DNA of 64,000 nt from Rostratula benghalensis. Lineage: Eukaryota > Chordata > Aves > Charadriiformes > Rostratulidae. Of this stretch, positions 11,474-22,223 are shown piece after piece (within the stretch, counting starts at the first letter, position 1; every line of letters begins with the position of its first letter). The stretch is taken from the NCBI GenBank assembly GCA_013399305.1, contig VXAI01000013.1, forward strand, positions 7,801,094 through 7,865,093. Direction: 5' to 3'. Below the pieces are notes generated by a model that did no database searches, was not told the origin of the DNA, and worked only from the letters and a program-made list of their open reading frames with translations. Position numbers and translations under genes: made by a program.

Positions 11474-14393
11474 CTGAAAACAAAGAGGCTGCGTGAAAGC
11501 TTTCTACAAGTCAGGACATACCCCCACCTCCTAAGCGCTGAGGAGGTGCGTTAGCCGGCACAGCTCAGGGAACTCTGCCTCATTTTGTTCAGTGTCTTCT
11601 GCTGCCTTCATCACCTGGGTGTGTAACTGGCACTGTCAGTTACTGCTCATTTTCTTCCTCATGAGAGGAGCTGCAGAGAAGCTGAAGATGCTGCTGGAAC
11701 TTTTTTTTAAAAGAAGTTGAATTTGCTTAGAAACCAAGCCTTTATATCAGCCTGTTTTCTCTTTTGTCACGTTCTGTGGATAATTTAGCTTCCTTTCCAG
11801 CGGTGTAGTAAACATTAGTGTTATGTTGTGGGCAGTATCAGATGATACTGGCTTTTCACCAGCTGTTGGAGGAAATAATTTTGGTTTTGAAGTCAGTGGC
11901 AAAGCTCCCACTGAAAACAGTGGCTGTGGCCCACTCAGGTTCTCCTTCCCTGCTGTGTGGTTCCCCCAGACATCTGGAAATGAGAACCACAGAGATAGAA
12001 ACTGACCTGTACCTTGCCTGAGGAACGTGGTTGGACTTTCCTGGGGCAGCACCTGCACTTCATCGCAGCCAGGCATGATGTTCTGTGCCTGTCCTCACCT
12101 GGAGGGGGACATGGGGTCTTTCTTCTACCCCAGGAGCCTGGTGGCAGAGTCCTGCTCTGTTCCTGGTCTGGAGATGCACTGAGACAGAGGGTGGCTTGTT
12201 TCACATGAACCACACGCAGAAGGCAAAGCACCAAGCAGTTTGAAATGTAACCCAAATGGTGGCTGTTGGAGATTACTGTCCTAGACATGCTGTGTTGGAA
12301 GGTGTGGGGGAACCCATGCAGGGAGATGAGCAGGAATTCACACCAAATTCCTAATGCAGGACATTCGTCATACAGGTCACAAGCTTGGCCTTTGTACCTT
12401 TATTTTTTGGTCTAAGCATAGAGGGGAAGACAAGCCCCTACAAAAGTGGCTATTTAGTTGTGTTTTGCAGTCTGGGATGGGATGGATGTTGCAGTGGGCT
12501 GACACAAGCACCAGCAATTACATTGAGATGTCAGGATGGAGGAGAACCTGACAGTCAGGGATCTGGGTTTGGTTTGTTTTCTGCCCCCGGTTTCCTACAG
12601 GACCACAGTCGGATCATCTAGCTCTGCATCCACCTGAGCCCCTGTCCTTGCCTGGATTAGGGGCACCAAAGGCCACTGGAAGTCTCTCTTCCACAGTGTG
12701 GAGCAATTCCTGGCAAAAGGATCCGGGAAAGGCATTTTTGGCATCATGGCTTTGCCTGTTGTGCAGGTTGCCCTGATGCAGCTGTTGAAGCTTGTCCTGC
12801 CTTAGATGCAAGAAGAACAAAATTTTCTCCATTGTGGCCAAGAGACTTAAATTGTGTGTCAGTCGTGAAACCCACAGTCTGAGAAAGTGATTTTACTCAG
12901 GTGCCTGAAACCACTCACTGCCTCAGTGCCTGGGGCCAGGCCTCAGAAAGCAAGAAGTGTCCCTAGTGCTGGGGACAGTAGGGGACAGAGGAACAAGTAC
13001 CACTTCTACATTGTGAAGTGCTCAGTGCAGCAGCAGTGGAATGTACAACGATACATACCTTGTAGGGGAGGCGGGGAATTAAAATTAAAATTGTGAAGCT
13101 TAGATGTTTTTCATAATTACAAGCTAATACAGTTTAATTTTTATTAATGAAGATTGGTTTAGTAATTTGAATTAATATCTGCATTAATATTTTCTTTAAG
13201 AAGGTAACATGTTCATGTTTCATGTCCACCTGTGAATACACTTATTTAAATATTTCCATCATATTTAAATTAATGACCACTGTCAATATTCAGGGAACCT
13301 CATTTTGGCCAAGAACAGAAGAATGGAGCTATAATCAAGTCTAGGAAAAATATCAGAACAATGTTCAACTCATGGCTATACCTGAAACTGATTCAGGTGG
13401 AACAATGAGTATCCATGAGGTTTTCAGATGGATAATAGTAATCTGTCAACAGCTGCGGCATAGATCCCAAAATGTACCTTACATGAAGCTGGTATTAGAT
13501 GAGGAGCAGGTCCTCTGTGGTACAGTAACTATTTGGGTTAAGATATGTGTTAAAGAGCCATTTTGTGCCACATGGAGATGGGCAGAGGCACGTTGGCCAC
13601 TCCAGAGAGATTTAGAACCATGAAGTGGTGGGATGTGTTCCTCTACCCCTCCTTTTGTCCACAGCACGCTGCAAATTAGTTTCTTCTAACCTCTATCAAG
13701 AAAGAGGAGAAGAATCCTTTGTGTTCACCCCACAGAGATGAGAGGTGGCACAGAGCAGCCACTCCTCAGCTGCCCCTGGAACTGGTGGGCATGGGGGGCC
13801 GTGGGTGGATGCTGCAGCGATGCCAAGCAGTTGGGGTGCTTCTGCACTCACTTCTGCAAAGACTTTAACCACCGGCAGCACCATAACTCTGCCCATCCTG
13901 TCCCTTGAAGCCACCAAATGGAGCAATCTCCTCTTTCCCAGCCATCCCCTGTCCCCACAGAGCTCCCCTGCAGAGCCCATCCCAAGCACCAGTGAGGTGC
14001 TCATCTTGGATGTCCCATTTCACCCAGCCCTGGGGGACTGGAGGCAGGGGGGTGGAGGGGGCTGCACGGCTGCCTCTGGGGATGGGGGTGGAACCTGCTC
14101 CCTGGAGAGGAAAGAGATGCTAGAGAAAGATGAAGCAATACACAAGGATACTAAAAGAATCAGGCAGAGTCTTGAAGGGTTTGGTCCATTTTACTCTTTC
14201 TCACCTCCAGAGCGGATTTCCAGTGTAAATGTGAATTTAAGTGCAATTTTGCCTTACTGTAGGCATTTCTCTGGCTTGATATTGAGTCCCAGGCAACACA
14301 ATGTTGCAAATTATACCTCCTGTGCCTGTTTTCGTGTGCGTTCTCTCCTTCCTGAAAATCCCCTTCCTGACCTTCCCTGCGTTTCCTCCCTAG

Positions 14394-14623
14394 GGTCCCT
14401 GGGGACAGCGGGGCGGGTTTGTAACCAGAGCTCCCGCGGCATGGACAGCTGTGAAGTGCTGTGCTGCGGGAGGGGCTACGACACCTCCCGCGTCAGCAGG
14501 ATGACGAAATGCGAGTGCAAGTTCCACTGGTGCTGTGCTGTGCGCTGCCAGGACTGCCTAGAAGTGGTAGACATCCACACCTGCAAAGCCCCAAAGAGCG
14601 CCAGCTGGACCTCCCGGACATGA
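14394..14623 (+). CDS. WNT2: WNT2 last coding exon, with stop
   Basis: Two bases complete the split glycine codon, then 75 codons and TGA at 14621-14623. The translation starts [19 protein letters not shown], where NQS is an N-glycosylation sequon, and continues [38 protein letters not shown], then [18 protein letters not shown]. Eleven cysteines form the Wnt C-terminal 'index finger' knot that contacts Frizzled. An open frame extends upstream of the exon to about 13745, but only the part after the acceptor at 14393 is Wnt-like. Many Wnts have a small neutral residue between the cysteines of KCxCKFHWCC, and glutamate here is a mild oddity. Confidence 0.97.
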
Positions 14624-15625
14624 GGCACCAGGCTGCTGATGCTTGAGGACCACAGCCTTTGCCCTCCTTGGTCCGTGCAGGGGATGCGTCCGAGGGCTTC
14701 TCTACTTCCACACCAGTTTTGCCTTTGTCTTTGATTGCACAGGAGCTGCTGGATAATTAATACAGACTCCGCAGCGTTCACGTCCCGTTTCCTCGCGACG
14801 GCGTTGCTGCGGAGTTGTCTCTGCATAAACTGATGCAGCTCTGGAAGGTTCTGCTTCTGCTGGGGCTCTTCCAACCACCGCACAACTCTCCTCCAGGCAC
14901 CTTGCAGCAAGTTGTTTCGAGCAGCAAGACGCAAAGGTGGGGCATTTCTAACAAGGCCACCACCAGCTGTGGGGGCTGAGCTCTCTCAAGAGTCTTCCAA
15001 AGCATCTTGTGCTGGTCACAGTCATGCCCTGGATACCAAAGTGGTGGGGAGTTTGAGCACTGGTTGATGATTCCTCTGCAAGAGAAAAAAAATGGGGCCA
15101 GGCTGAGTGAATCTCCTTATGACAGGGTTTGTCTATCCCTGGTGGACTGGAGTTTGCAGTATGGTGGCCCAGCTGCTGTCCCATGGGTCATCCAGCACCG
15201 CCCCAGCTGCCATTAGCCACCCTGTGGGATAGAAACGGGCCCATGGCAAACTGCAGGAAATATATCCAACAACAACATTTTCATAAACTATTAAAGAGTC
15301 AAAGCAAATGTCTTAGTTACATATTTGTGAAAACTTGCTGTAAAAGCCTGTAAGAGGTCATTGATATTAACTGCTGAGGTTTTTTGCCATCTTGAAGGAT
15401 CAAAAAGAAGAGATTTGTTTCTCAGCCCAGTGAGGGCTGGGTAGAGGACACTCGACTACCTGAGGATAAGGTTTCCTATTTTTCACTTACTGAATAACCC
15501 AAAACACATTTGCAGAAAGCTGATGGAGAAGGAAATACTTTGTCTCAGTAATGATATGGTTTCTAAAGAATCTATGAATTTTTATGCTCTTTTAAATTTA
15601 ATAAATCTATTAAATCTGTTCAGAA
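14624..15625 (+). other. WNT2: Probable WNT2 3' UTR
   Basis: This non-coding sequence follows the WNT2 stop. The first canonical AATAAA on the sense strand is at 15600-15605, with a weaker ATTAAA at 15290-15295. A 3' UTR of about 1 kb is in the usual range for this gene. The end is inferred, since cleavage cannot be proved from sequence, and later AATAAA copies at 16097 and near 16850 would give longer transcripts. Confidence 0.5.
15600..15605 (+). terminator. WNT2: Candidate WNT2 polyadenylation signal (AATAAA)
   Basis: The first canonical hexamer after the WNT2 stop codon, in an AT-rich context and followed by T-rich sequence (actttcctttc) about 25 bases on, as expected downstream of a cleavage site. 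Alternative signals exist at 15290 (ATTAAA) and 16097. Confidence 0.5.
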
Positions 15626-16128
15626 TGATACTTTCCTTTCAGATGGGGACTTCCAAACGAGATTCTCTCTGAATACTTTCGGTTAAGGCTGCGCTGGCCT
15701 TTGACAGAGGCACTTACAGGTTGTGCCAGGTCCGTATGCTGGGCTGGGACCAGCACAAAATGACAAAGCACTCCAAAGATGCTCGGGCCCAGGACCATAC
15801 AGAACTCGAAGGCTCAATGGGAGAGGAGGTGGGACAGAGAGGCCCCAGCCCTCTCAGGGCAGAGACAGCAAATAGGCCAAGATGATGGGGCCTGTGCTGG
15901 TGAGTCCAGGGCTGCGGTAAAGCCCCCGTGAAGTGCAGAGATGGGCAGGGTAAAAAGAAAAAAAAAATAACCCAGGAAAAGGAGGTTGACTGGGTGATAG
16001 AACATATGTAGCTGCAGGTAAGATTTCCATATGAAAATGAGAAAGCCTGGAGGAAACAGTGCCTGAAAAAGTAATATATAAGGAGCATGCCATGGCAATA
16101 AAGAGAGTACTCTGACAGTGGGTTGGTG

Positions 16129-16170
16129 TTTTTGTTTGTTTGTTTGTTTTGTTTTGTTTTGTTTTCTTTT
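16129..16170. repeat. (TTTG)n/(TTTTG)n microsatellite
   Basis: Four TTTG-type units grade into three TTTTG units and then TTTTCTTTT. Confidence 0.88.
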
Positions 16171-17992
16171 AAAGACTATTTTAAAAGAATGGTGTTTTGC
16201 ATTCGGTGGTCTTGAGAGAGCAGTCATTTATACCTGAAAGGCTTCGGAAAAAAGTTTGTCACCTAAACGGCAAGTCACCTCCAGGAGGCACAGCTGGTGT
16301 TAAAAGGTCAGGAGGATCCAGGAAGATGTTAATTTGGGCAATAAGATAATGTTTTGGTTACTGTACATGGCATTAATGTAGTGATCATGGTTAGAAGTAA
16401 GACTAACGATGCTTTTGGGTATAAACCAACCGCTGGTGGGAATAGCCCTGTCACTGTGCCAGTGTAGAGTGTGTGCATTACACACACACACTCAGGTCCG
16501 TGGTTGGGCTGTTGGCTTTCTTACTGTTGGGCTGCATAAGGAAAATTTCACACCTAATTGTATTTAAAGGTGAGCCCCAAGGAGAATTTTTATGAGGATT
16601 TCATTGTGAAATTGAACCCACATGTAGTTCACAGCCTGAGCGATATCACATTTTAAGCTTTAACCAAGACCTTAAAAGCAGTATAGTATTTTTAATTTTT
16701 TTTTTTTTTTTTGTGCTGGGTGTTTGGAAGACTCGGAGACCCTTTGAGTAGTCTACAAATTCAGCATGGAATCAAGCAGAAAACATTTCAGTGCTCTGGG
16801 GAAAAAAAAGGGAGCCGCGCTCTTACAAGGGATCTTGTTCTAGGAGGCTGAATAAAAAGCAATAAAATCAGATCACTCCTTAACTCCATCATTTGGTGAA
16901 CACAACAGAAAATGAACCCAACTGAATTCTCCAGTCCCAGGTAAAGTGGTTTGGGGTCATTGTATTAAAGCTGAGACTTTTATTCCCCAGCCTGGTGGTC
17001 CTCCTCCACCAAGGGACGTCTTCTTGCTCCAGGCCTCAGGGGCCTTCCTGTGGCTCCTGCTCACCAGTAAGACCAGGAAGATGGTGGCACTGAGAACCTT
17101 GGCCTTTTTGGTATCATTTATCACCGGATTCCCTGCCCCATTTAGCAGTGGGCCCACCAAAGGTGTGCAGCAGCCGGAATTGCAGATTCCATGCAAGTGC
17201 CCTATGAATAAGCTGCAACTCAATCCCCCCCACCAGCCCTGCTTTCCCACAGGAAAACCAGAATATTCTGCAGCACAACAAATGTGTAACAGTTGAGCCG
17301 GCCAATTATTTGCTTAAGGTTTTTGCTGGATTTATTTATATTTTTTTTTAAAGAAAAGAGCTCAAGGTGGGCTTCTTCCAGCTATAAGCGTTTCTGCTGC
17401 CTCTTCCATGAAGAAAGCACTCCTGGGAGCTTTTGCTATTTCTTAGTGGGACAAGTTGCTCAGAGATGTAAATGTTGCTAGGAAAGGCACCTCCTTGACC
17501 TTCAGCTAATCAAATAAAGGGAAAAAAAGGAAAAAAAAAAAAAGAAGAAACAGAAATCAGGTAAGGCAAATGACATAATCCTGTATTTTGTTCTATGGAA
17601 TAAATTTATTCATGTATTTAATCATGAAGAGGAAACAGCTGTCCCTAGGTAGACACTTTAGTGTCAGAATAATGTTAGCTGAGGCAAAAGGTTGTAGGAT
17701 TATTTTATTTATCCATTTATTTTAAATACACAGTCCAATTTTGTTGAGGGAGTTCCCTTTTGCTGCATGAAATCAGAATGTAGCAGTGCTCTGAAATGCT
17801 CTTAGCCTGCCAAGCTTTTTGGGATTGCTCCCTCCCTGCTATTTTCTTTTTTAGCAAACTTAACCCTAAAAAGTGCGTGGAGCTGTTTTAGGAGAAATCT
17901 CATGAAAAAACAACCTGCAAATTTTATTTTTTTTACCTCATGGAAAATAAGATAAAATGAATGACCAAAAAGGGCATGACTTTTAGCAATAT

Positions 17993-18032
17993 GGGGGGTG
18001 TGTTGGGGGGTGTATGTTAGGGCACGTGGGGG
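17993..18032 (+). other. G-rich tract with G-quadruplex potential
   Basis: Four G runs of 6, 6, 3 and 5 bases (17993-17998, 18005-18010, 18020-18022, 18028-18032) are separated by loops of 6, 9 and 5 bases. A C-rich segment with two C6 runs follows at 18131-18143, and the only ambiguous base of the window (N at 18086) sits between them. Confidence 0.6.
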
Positions 18033-18999
18033 TTACAGCTTGAGAGATTTTTTGTGTTGGTTCTTTATATCCTGCAAAACTACCTNCCCACCCCTGTGAA
18101 ACCTTCTGTGCAGGTGTGAAGTCGAAATAACCCCCCACCCCCCGGCGTTTGTGGTGCTGTGCTGCACGGCTGTCCAGGGGCATCCAGCCCGGGTGGTCCC
18201 TGCTGCAGGCTCCATGCCCAGCCTCTCGTGGGACTCGGCCTACGCTGGTGGCAAAGGGGATACGAGCATTTTACTGGGGATTAGTGATGGCCACACAGAT
18301 TTTGGGATGGGAAGGGTGCTTTCACCAGGAAAAAAAAAATTAGCTCTTAATCCGGTACAGCAGCATGAAGGGTACCGATGTGCTGGTGATGGCCACCTCT
18401 GAGGGCACCAGCGGGTTTGTGGTCACCTCTAAGGTTTCTCCTGCCACTTGAAATGACACAAATGAACTCATATTATTACCTGAAATAATAATGTCAGCAG
18501 CAGTTCAGGGGCTGTAATCACAGTTGTGGGGTGGTTCGATTGTTTTGTGGCTTTTTTTTTCTTAAAAAACATCTCATTGGCTTGATTAAATGGATGTGAC
18601 TTCACAATGTAAGATATTCTCTTGTGGGAAAGAAGCAAATGTGCAAGAATCAATATATTGACTCCTCCTCCTCCCTTGTTCCAGGGTACCTCTCTGCACC
18701 TCAGTGGTGCAGGAGTTGTTCCTCAGTGGTGGGAACCATGCAGGAGCCCCGCAGGAAGCTGGGTGGCACGTGGGGCTGGGGGCTACCTTGCATTACACAC
18801 AGTGCCTTAACTGGAGCCACTGAGATTGGCCCCTCTGTGGGCTTGAAAGCGTGTGACAGCCACACCAGGTGTGAAGGGGTGTGCAAGGAGAGCACCTTGC
18901 CTTGGATGTTTACCTTCTGTAGGCTTCTGCAACTCAGGAAAACTCCTGATATTTTCCCTCCTTTCTTCTGGGGTAAGGACTTCCTTGCTATTCCAGATA

Positions 19000-19231
19000 G
19001 CAAGGTGGACACCAGAAAGAAATTCTTCACTGTGGGGGTGGTGAGACACTGGAACAGGTTGCCCAGAGAAGCTGTAGATGCCCCATCCCTGAAAATGTTC
19101 AAGGCCGGGCTGGATGGGGCTTTGAGCAACCTGGTCTGGTGGGAGGTGTCCCTGCCCATGGCAGGGCGCTTGGAACTCACTGATCTTTAAAAAACTCTCT
19201 TCCAACCCAAACTATTCTATGATTCTATGAT
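19000..19231 (+). mobile_element. CR1 LINE 3' fragment
   Basis: A 5'-truncated CR1 end with 'aattcttcactgtgggggtgg', 'ggttgcccagagaagctgtag', 'ccccatccctgaaaatgttc', 'ggctggatggggctttgagc' and a well-preserved tail of two ATTCTATGAT-type octamers (19217-19231). The open frame across 18624-19190 is partly this fossil and not a gene. Confidence 0.95.
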
Positions 19232-20204
19232 CCCACCGAAAAAAAAGGACTGTATGTTTGGTGTTTCACACCAAATCTCAGCAAATTATTACCAACCAGT
19301 GGAAACAGCAGCCTTCCCCTCAGTGCAGCGCTCACCTCTCCCAGTGCGGCTCTTGCCTTGGAGCAGCTCTAAATCGACCTGGTGGGAGGGCCAGAAGGTG
19401 GCCAGTTTGGCTTCCCTGACACTCCTGGGCTTCTCTCTTTTTTTTGTTCCAGGCAGGTTACAGCCTAAAGAGAGAGCGCGCAGCCAAATGGTATCAGGTT
19501 GTCTTCAAAGAAACAGGAACTGTTAATATTTGGAGTTATAAAGAGCCCCCCTCCTGCCCTTAAATCTGCAAACTGAAGATGCAGATGAGTTCTTATCCAA
19601 ACCAGATTTCCAGGAGGCTCATCTCCGTGCTGAGCCAGAGGTTTTCCATCACTGTAATCAGAGGCTGCGTCTGCCTTTTGATCTAAGCCGTGCTGAACTT
19701 CACAGGAAACTTGTCAGAGGCAGAAAAGCCTACGGCAACAAACTCTGCCCCCTGAAAAAGAAAATCCCTTTCTCTGACTTGCCTGGTCTCCCAGATGCAC
19801 AGAATTATAATTAAAGCTAAAGTGGTATTTTCCAGGTAAAATCCATGGCTCATTACGGCCTGTAAAGGAGACGGATACTAGGAGTAGGAGAAATAGAATT
19901 GCATAAAGGTATTTTTCAGTCCCTGAAAGTTTGCTGTAGTTCAAGGGAAGGATCTGAATCTTCCAGGGGTAAAGCATTCCTCTTTATCAGATCATTACAG
20001 ACAGTAATTCCCACACGGGTTATAATTACCGTTACCTCTTCTTCTAACAGAAGGCCAAGCTGCCACCTGAGTTGCTGTGAAATAGGGAGATTTGTATACC
20101 CCGATACGCAAGCACATGTACACATTAGGCCTGCTAATCCCCAGTTTGTTCTTTCAGAACGCAGGGGATCTATAAACAGGCTCTGAAAGGGGTTTTGGGG
20201 TTTT

Positions 20205-20700
20205 TCTGGGCACGCACGGCACAGAGCAGCCCAGGACAAGAGATGGCTCTGCCCGATTTTCACCGACCTGAACTAATCCTGACCGCAGGCAGAGGATTAT
20301 CCCTGGGTTTACAGCCAGGGACACGGCCCAGGGCCTGCTGTAGAGGTGTTCCCTCGGGCTCTTCAGATCGGAAGCCGAGAACCCAGCTCCTGGCTCATTC
20401 CAGGCTTCCACGAGGTGGCCGCTACCCATCCCCTGCCTCCAGCCTTCGGCCCTGTGCCGCAGCCCCCGTGGGCCACGCCGGTTTCACCACCGCAGCGCGG
20501 GGCTTTGCAGGAGTGACGGCCGGAGAAGAAATCCCTACACCTACAGAAGTCCCCAGCGGCGCCACACCTCACCAGCTTCAGCACTCAGCCACGGGGCTCT
20601 CTCATCTTCTACGTCCTCCCTCGGGTCTCATTCTCACAGCTGGTTCCTCCTGGTGTGGGGCTGTGTTTTCTCCTCAGAGAAAAGCGTCCGTTTTGATGCA
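20205..20700. promoter_or_regulatory. CpG-enriched patch between WNT2 and ST7
   Basis: Roughly 30 CpG dinucleotides, by eye, fall in about 500 bases (densest at 20440-20570), while flanking DNA is nearly CpG-free. It does not overlap a known first exon of either gene. An open frame crosses it on the + strand (20195-20776) but shows no recognisable domain, and GC-rich DNA often stays open by chance. It may be a small CpG island, an enhancer or the start of a non-coding transcript. Confidence 0.4.
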
Positions 20701-21894
20701 GAACCATTGCTCACTTGGGCACGAATCTTTCTTCTACACAGACTCTCTGCGACCGAGAGGGCAAATCCCAACGTAATGCATCTCCTGCTGTTCAGAAAGG
20801 CTTTCCTTTTTTATAGCAGCTCCAACAGTGGGAGTTTTGTCTTTTCTCCCCCATTTCCTCATTGATAAACAAACTTACCTGCTTGGTGACCACAGTCCCT
20901 CAAGCCTGCTGCTCAGCAGAAGACCAGCAACGCTGAACCGCCCCAGTGGCATTTTTGACCCACTGCACCAGGTTTATGCTTTCTTACCTGGGAGAGGAGT
21001 TTTAAAAACCAAATCCTTAAGGCACCTGTAAGGGTTGCACCTACAGTTGTTCTGGACAGACGGGGCCAATTGCTTCAGCTTCCAAATTCTGCACCTCCGA
21101 GCTGGCCTGGTCCATTTGCAGAGGTGTCTGCGGGAAGCTTCCATCGACGGGGGCTCAGTTATAAACGAGAACTTTGTCTGAACTTCCCACAACACATGGG
21201 TAAGATTTCCTGAGATAAGCACTAATGACAAAACACCAAGCTCTCCATTAATTGTGCATGAACTAACAAACACCAATTTTGGTAATGAGCTTCTGGTCTC
21301 AAGCAATGGTTTATGATGCCGACGTTTAAAAGTACTTGCTTTTTCATAGCAGAAAAATACTAGTAACGTGATAAAAACTCAGCAAGAAATACATAAAAGC
21401 AGGAATGAAACCATCACCCACTGCAACTATTTGTCTTCAATTCTCTGCCATAACTTAGGCTTTGCTCTGTAGGCAGACAGGGAAAAAAGCCTGGAGCTTC
21501 TGGATGTACTTGAAGTAACAGTGGTGTGACCAGAAGCTGTCCAGTACATGGTCTTTTTGAAAATTCAAGTGAGGGTGACACTGACCTCAGCGCAGGGATG
21601 GGAATGGGAAGCCCAATGTGCCATCCAAACTGCCTGGAGAGCCTCAAGCTGCTTGAAGCAAGAGCTTCAGCTGTGTAGGATCCTCCTCTAGACCATCTGT
21701 GGCCGTGAGGAATTGACCCAAATTGAACTGCGTAAGAAAAGGCAGCGATAGAGTTGCTTAATTGTAAAGTTATTAGTGTTTTCTCATTAACTGAATGGCA
21801 AGGCTAGCCTTAGCTGTGGAGAAGCAGATACACCAGATGTGCTTAAGAAGACAAAGTGCCATCTGAGCTTTGAAGAAGCAGCCAAAAGACAGCA

Positions 21895-22127
21895 ATGCTG
21901 CAATACACAAAAGTTTATTTTTAAGTTTTTCTTTTCCGAAGGCAAAATATAATAGAACCTAACATCAATGTATTTTGTACAACAAAACAGTTTTCATATG
22001 AGAACAGACAATCCATGAAGAGTTTTAAAGTCTTAGAACTGCTTCCCTTTTTTTATCATGCTTTCTTGTGGTCAACAAAAAGTTGGCACAGAAGACGTCA
22101 GGGCAGTCGGTCAGCGGGCGAGCTCCC
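21895..22127 (-). other. ST7: ST7 3' UTR (short)
   Basis: This is the sequence downstream of the ST7 stop on the minus strand, ending shortly after an AATAAA at the complement of 21914-21919. The expected 3' UTR is only about 230 bases. Sequence just past the expected cleavage point is GT/T-rich on the transcribed strand, which supports 3' processing here. Confidence 0.7.
21914..21919 (-). terminator. ST7: ST7 polyadenylation signal (AATAAA)
   Basis: TTTATT on the + strand is AATAAA on the ST7 sense strand, about 210 bases after the stop codon. It is the first canonical hexamer in the ST7 3' flank. Confidence 0.72.
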
Positions 22128-22223
22128 TCAGATCCTCGTCAGCTGGTGCCACAGACTGGAGGGCAGGATGCTTTCTACTTTTTCCATCACAAAATTTAAA
22201 GGGGCAAAGAGGGTGCTGAGAAA
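22128..22223 (-). CDS. ST7: ST7 last coding exon, with stop
   Basis: On the minus strand a TTTGCAG acceptor is followed in phase 0 by 31 codons, starting FLSTLFAPLNFVMEKVES and ending ILPSSLWHQLTRI, then TGA at 22128-22130. This is the C-terminus of the long ST7 isoform. ST7 (suppression of tumorigenicity 7) is a conserved multipass membrane protein from the 7q31 region whose biochemical role is still poorly defined. The exon joins without a split codon to the one ending at 24896. The gene is convergent with WNT2, with about 7.5 kb between the two stop codons. An alternative ST7 C-terminal exon known in mammals was not recognised here. Confidence 0.97.
   Translation of the reverse strand, partial: FLSTLFAPLNFVMEKVESILPSSLWHQLTRI

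Larger units (their letters stand above)
6704..14393 (+). other. WNT2: WNT2 last intron (7.7 kb)
   Basis: A phase-1 intron between the exons ending at 6703 and starting at 14394 (donor GTAAGC, acceptor cctccctag). It contains a short (TA)n tract near 6780, an 18-base tandem repeat at 8853-8906, a (TTG)n tract at 9238-9254, paired T runs at 11123-11198, a minus-strand exon-like block at 11338-11473 and an AT-rich TAAT-dense segment near 13076-13200. No assigned gene lies inside it. Confidence 0.88.
15626..21890. other. WNT2-ST7 intergenic region
   Basis: This is the space between the probable 3' ends of the two convergent genes. It holds a (TTTG)n/(TTTTG)n tract at 16129-16170, a T run near 16696-16712, an A-rich run near 17522-17545, a G-rich tract with the ambiguous base N at 18086, a CR1 fragment at 19000-19231 and a CpG-enriched patch around 20205-20700. 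No conserved coding exon was recognised on either strand, including no alternative ST7 terminal exon. Confidence 0.75.

Noticed and set aside
13745..14393. Upstream part of a 292-codon + strand open frame running into the last WNT2 exon
   Set aside because: Only the codons after the acceptor at 14393 are Wnt-like. The upstream part is intron that happens to stay open, and the exon join at 6703/14394 is exact.
16946..17296. 116-codon + strand open frame with a hydrophobic middle (FLWLLLTS, LAFLVSFITGF)
   Set aside because: No recognisable family, no signal peptide at the start and no splice context. Kept as non-coding.
17500..17545. AATAAA followed by A-rich sequence, resembling a retrocopy tail on the + strand
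   Set aside because: The A tract is interrupted by G and no coding or transcript-like sequence precedes it, so it is likely low-complexity DNA.
18624..19190. 188-codon + strand open frame
   Set aside because: Its 3' half is the fossil ORF2 end of a CR1 LINE, and the 5' half has no recognisable similarity.
20195..20776. 193-codon + strand open frame in the CpG-rich patch
   Set aside because: High GC content lowers stop frequency, and no domain, splice structure or plausible homologue was recognised, so it is not called as a gene.
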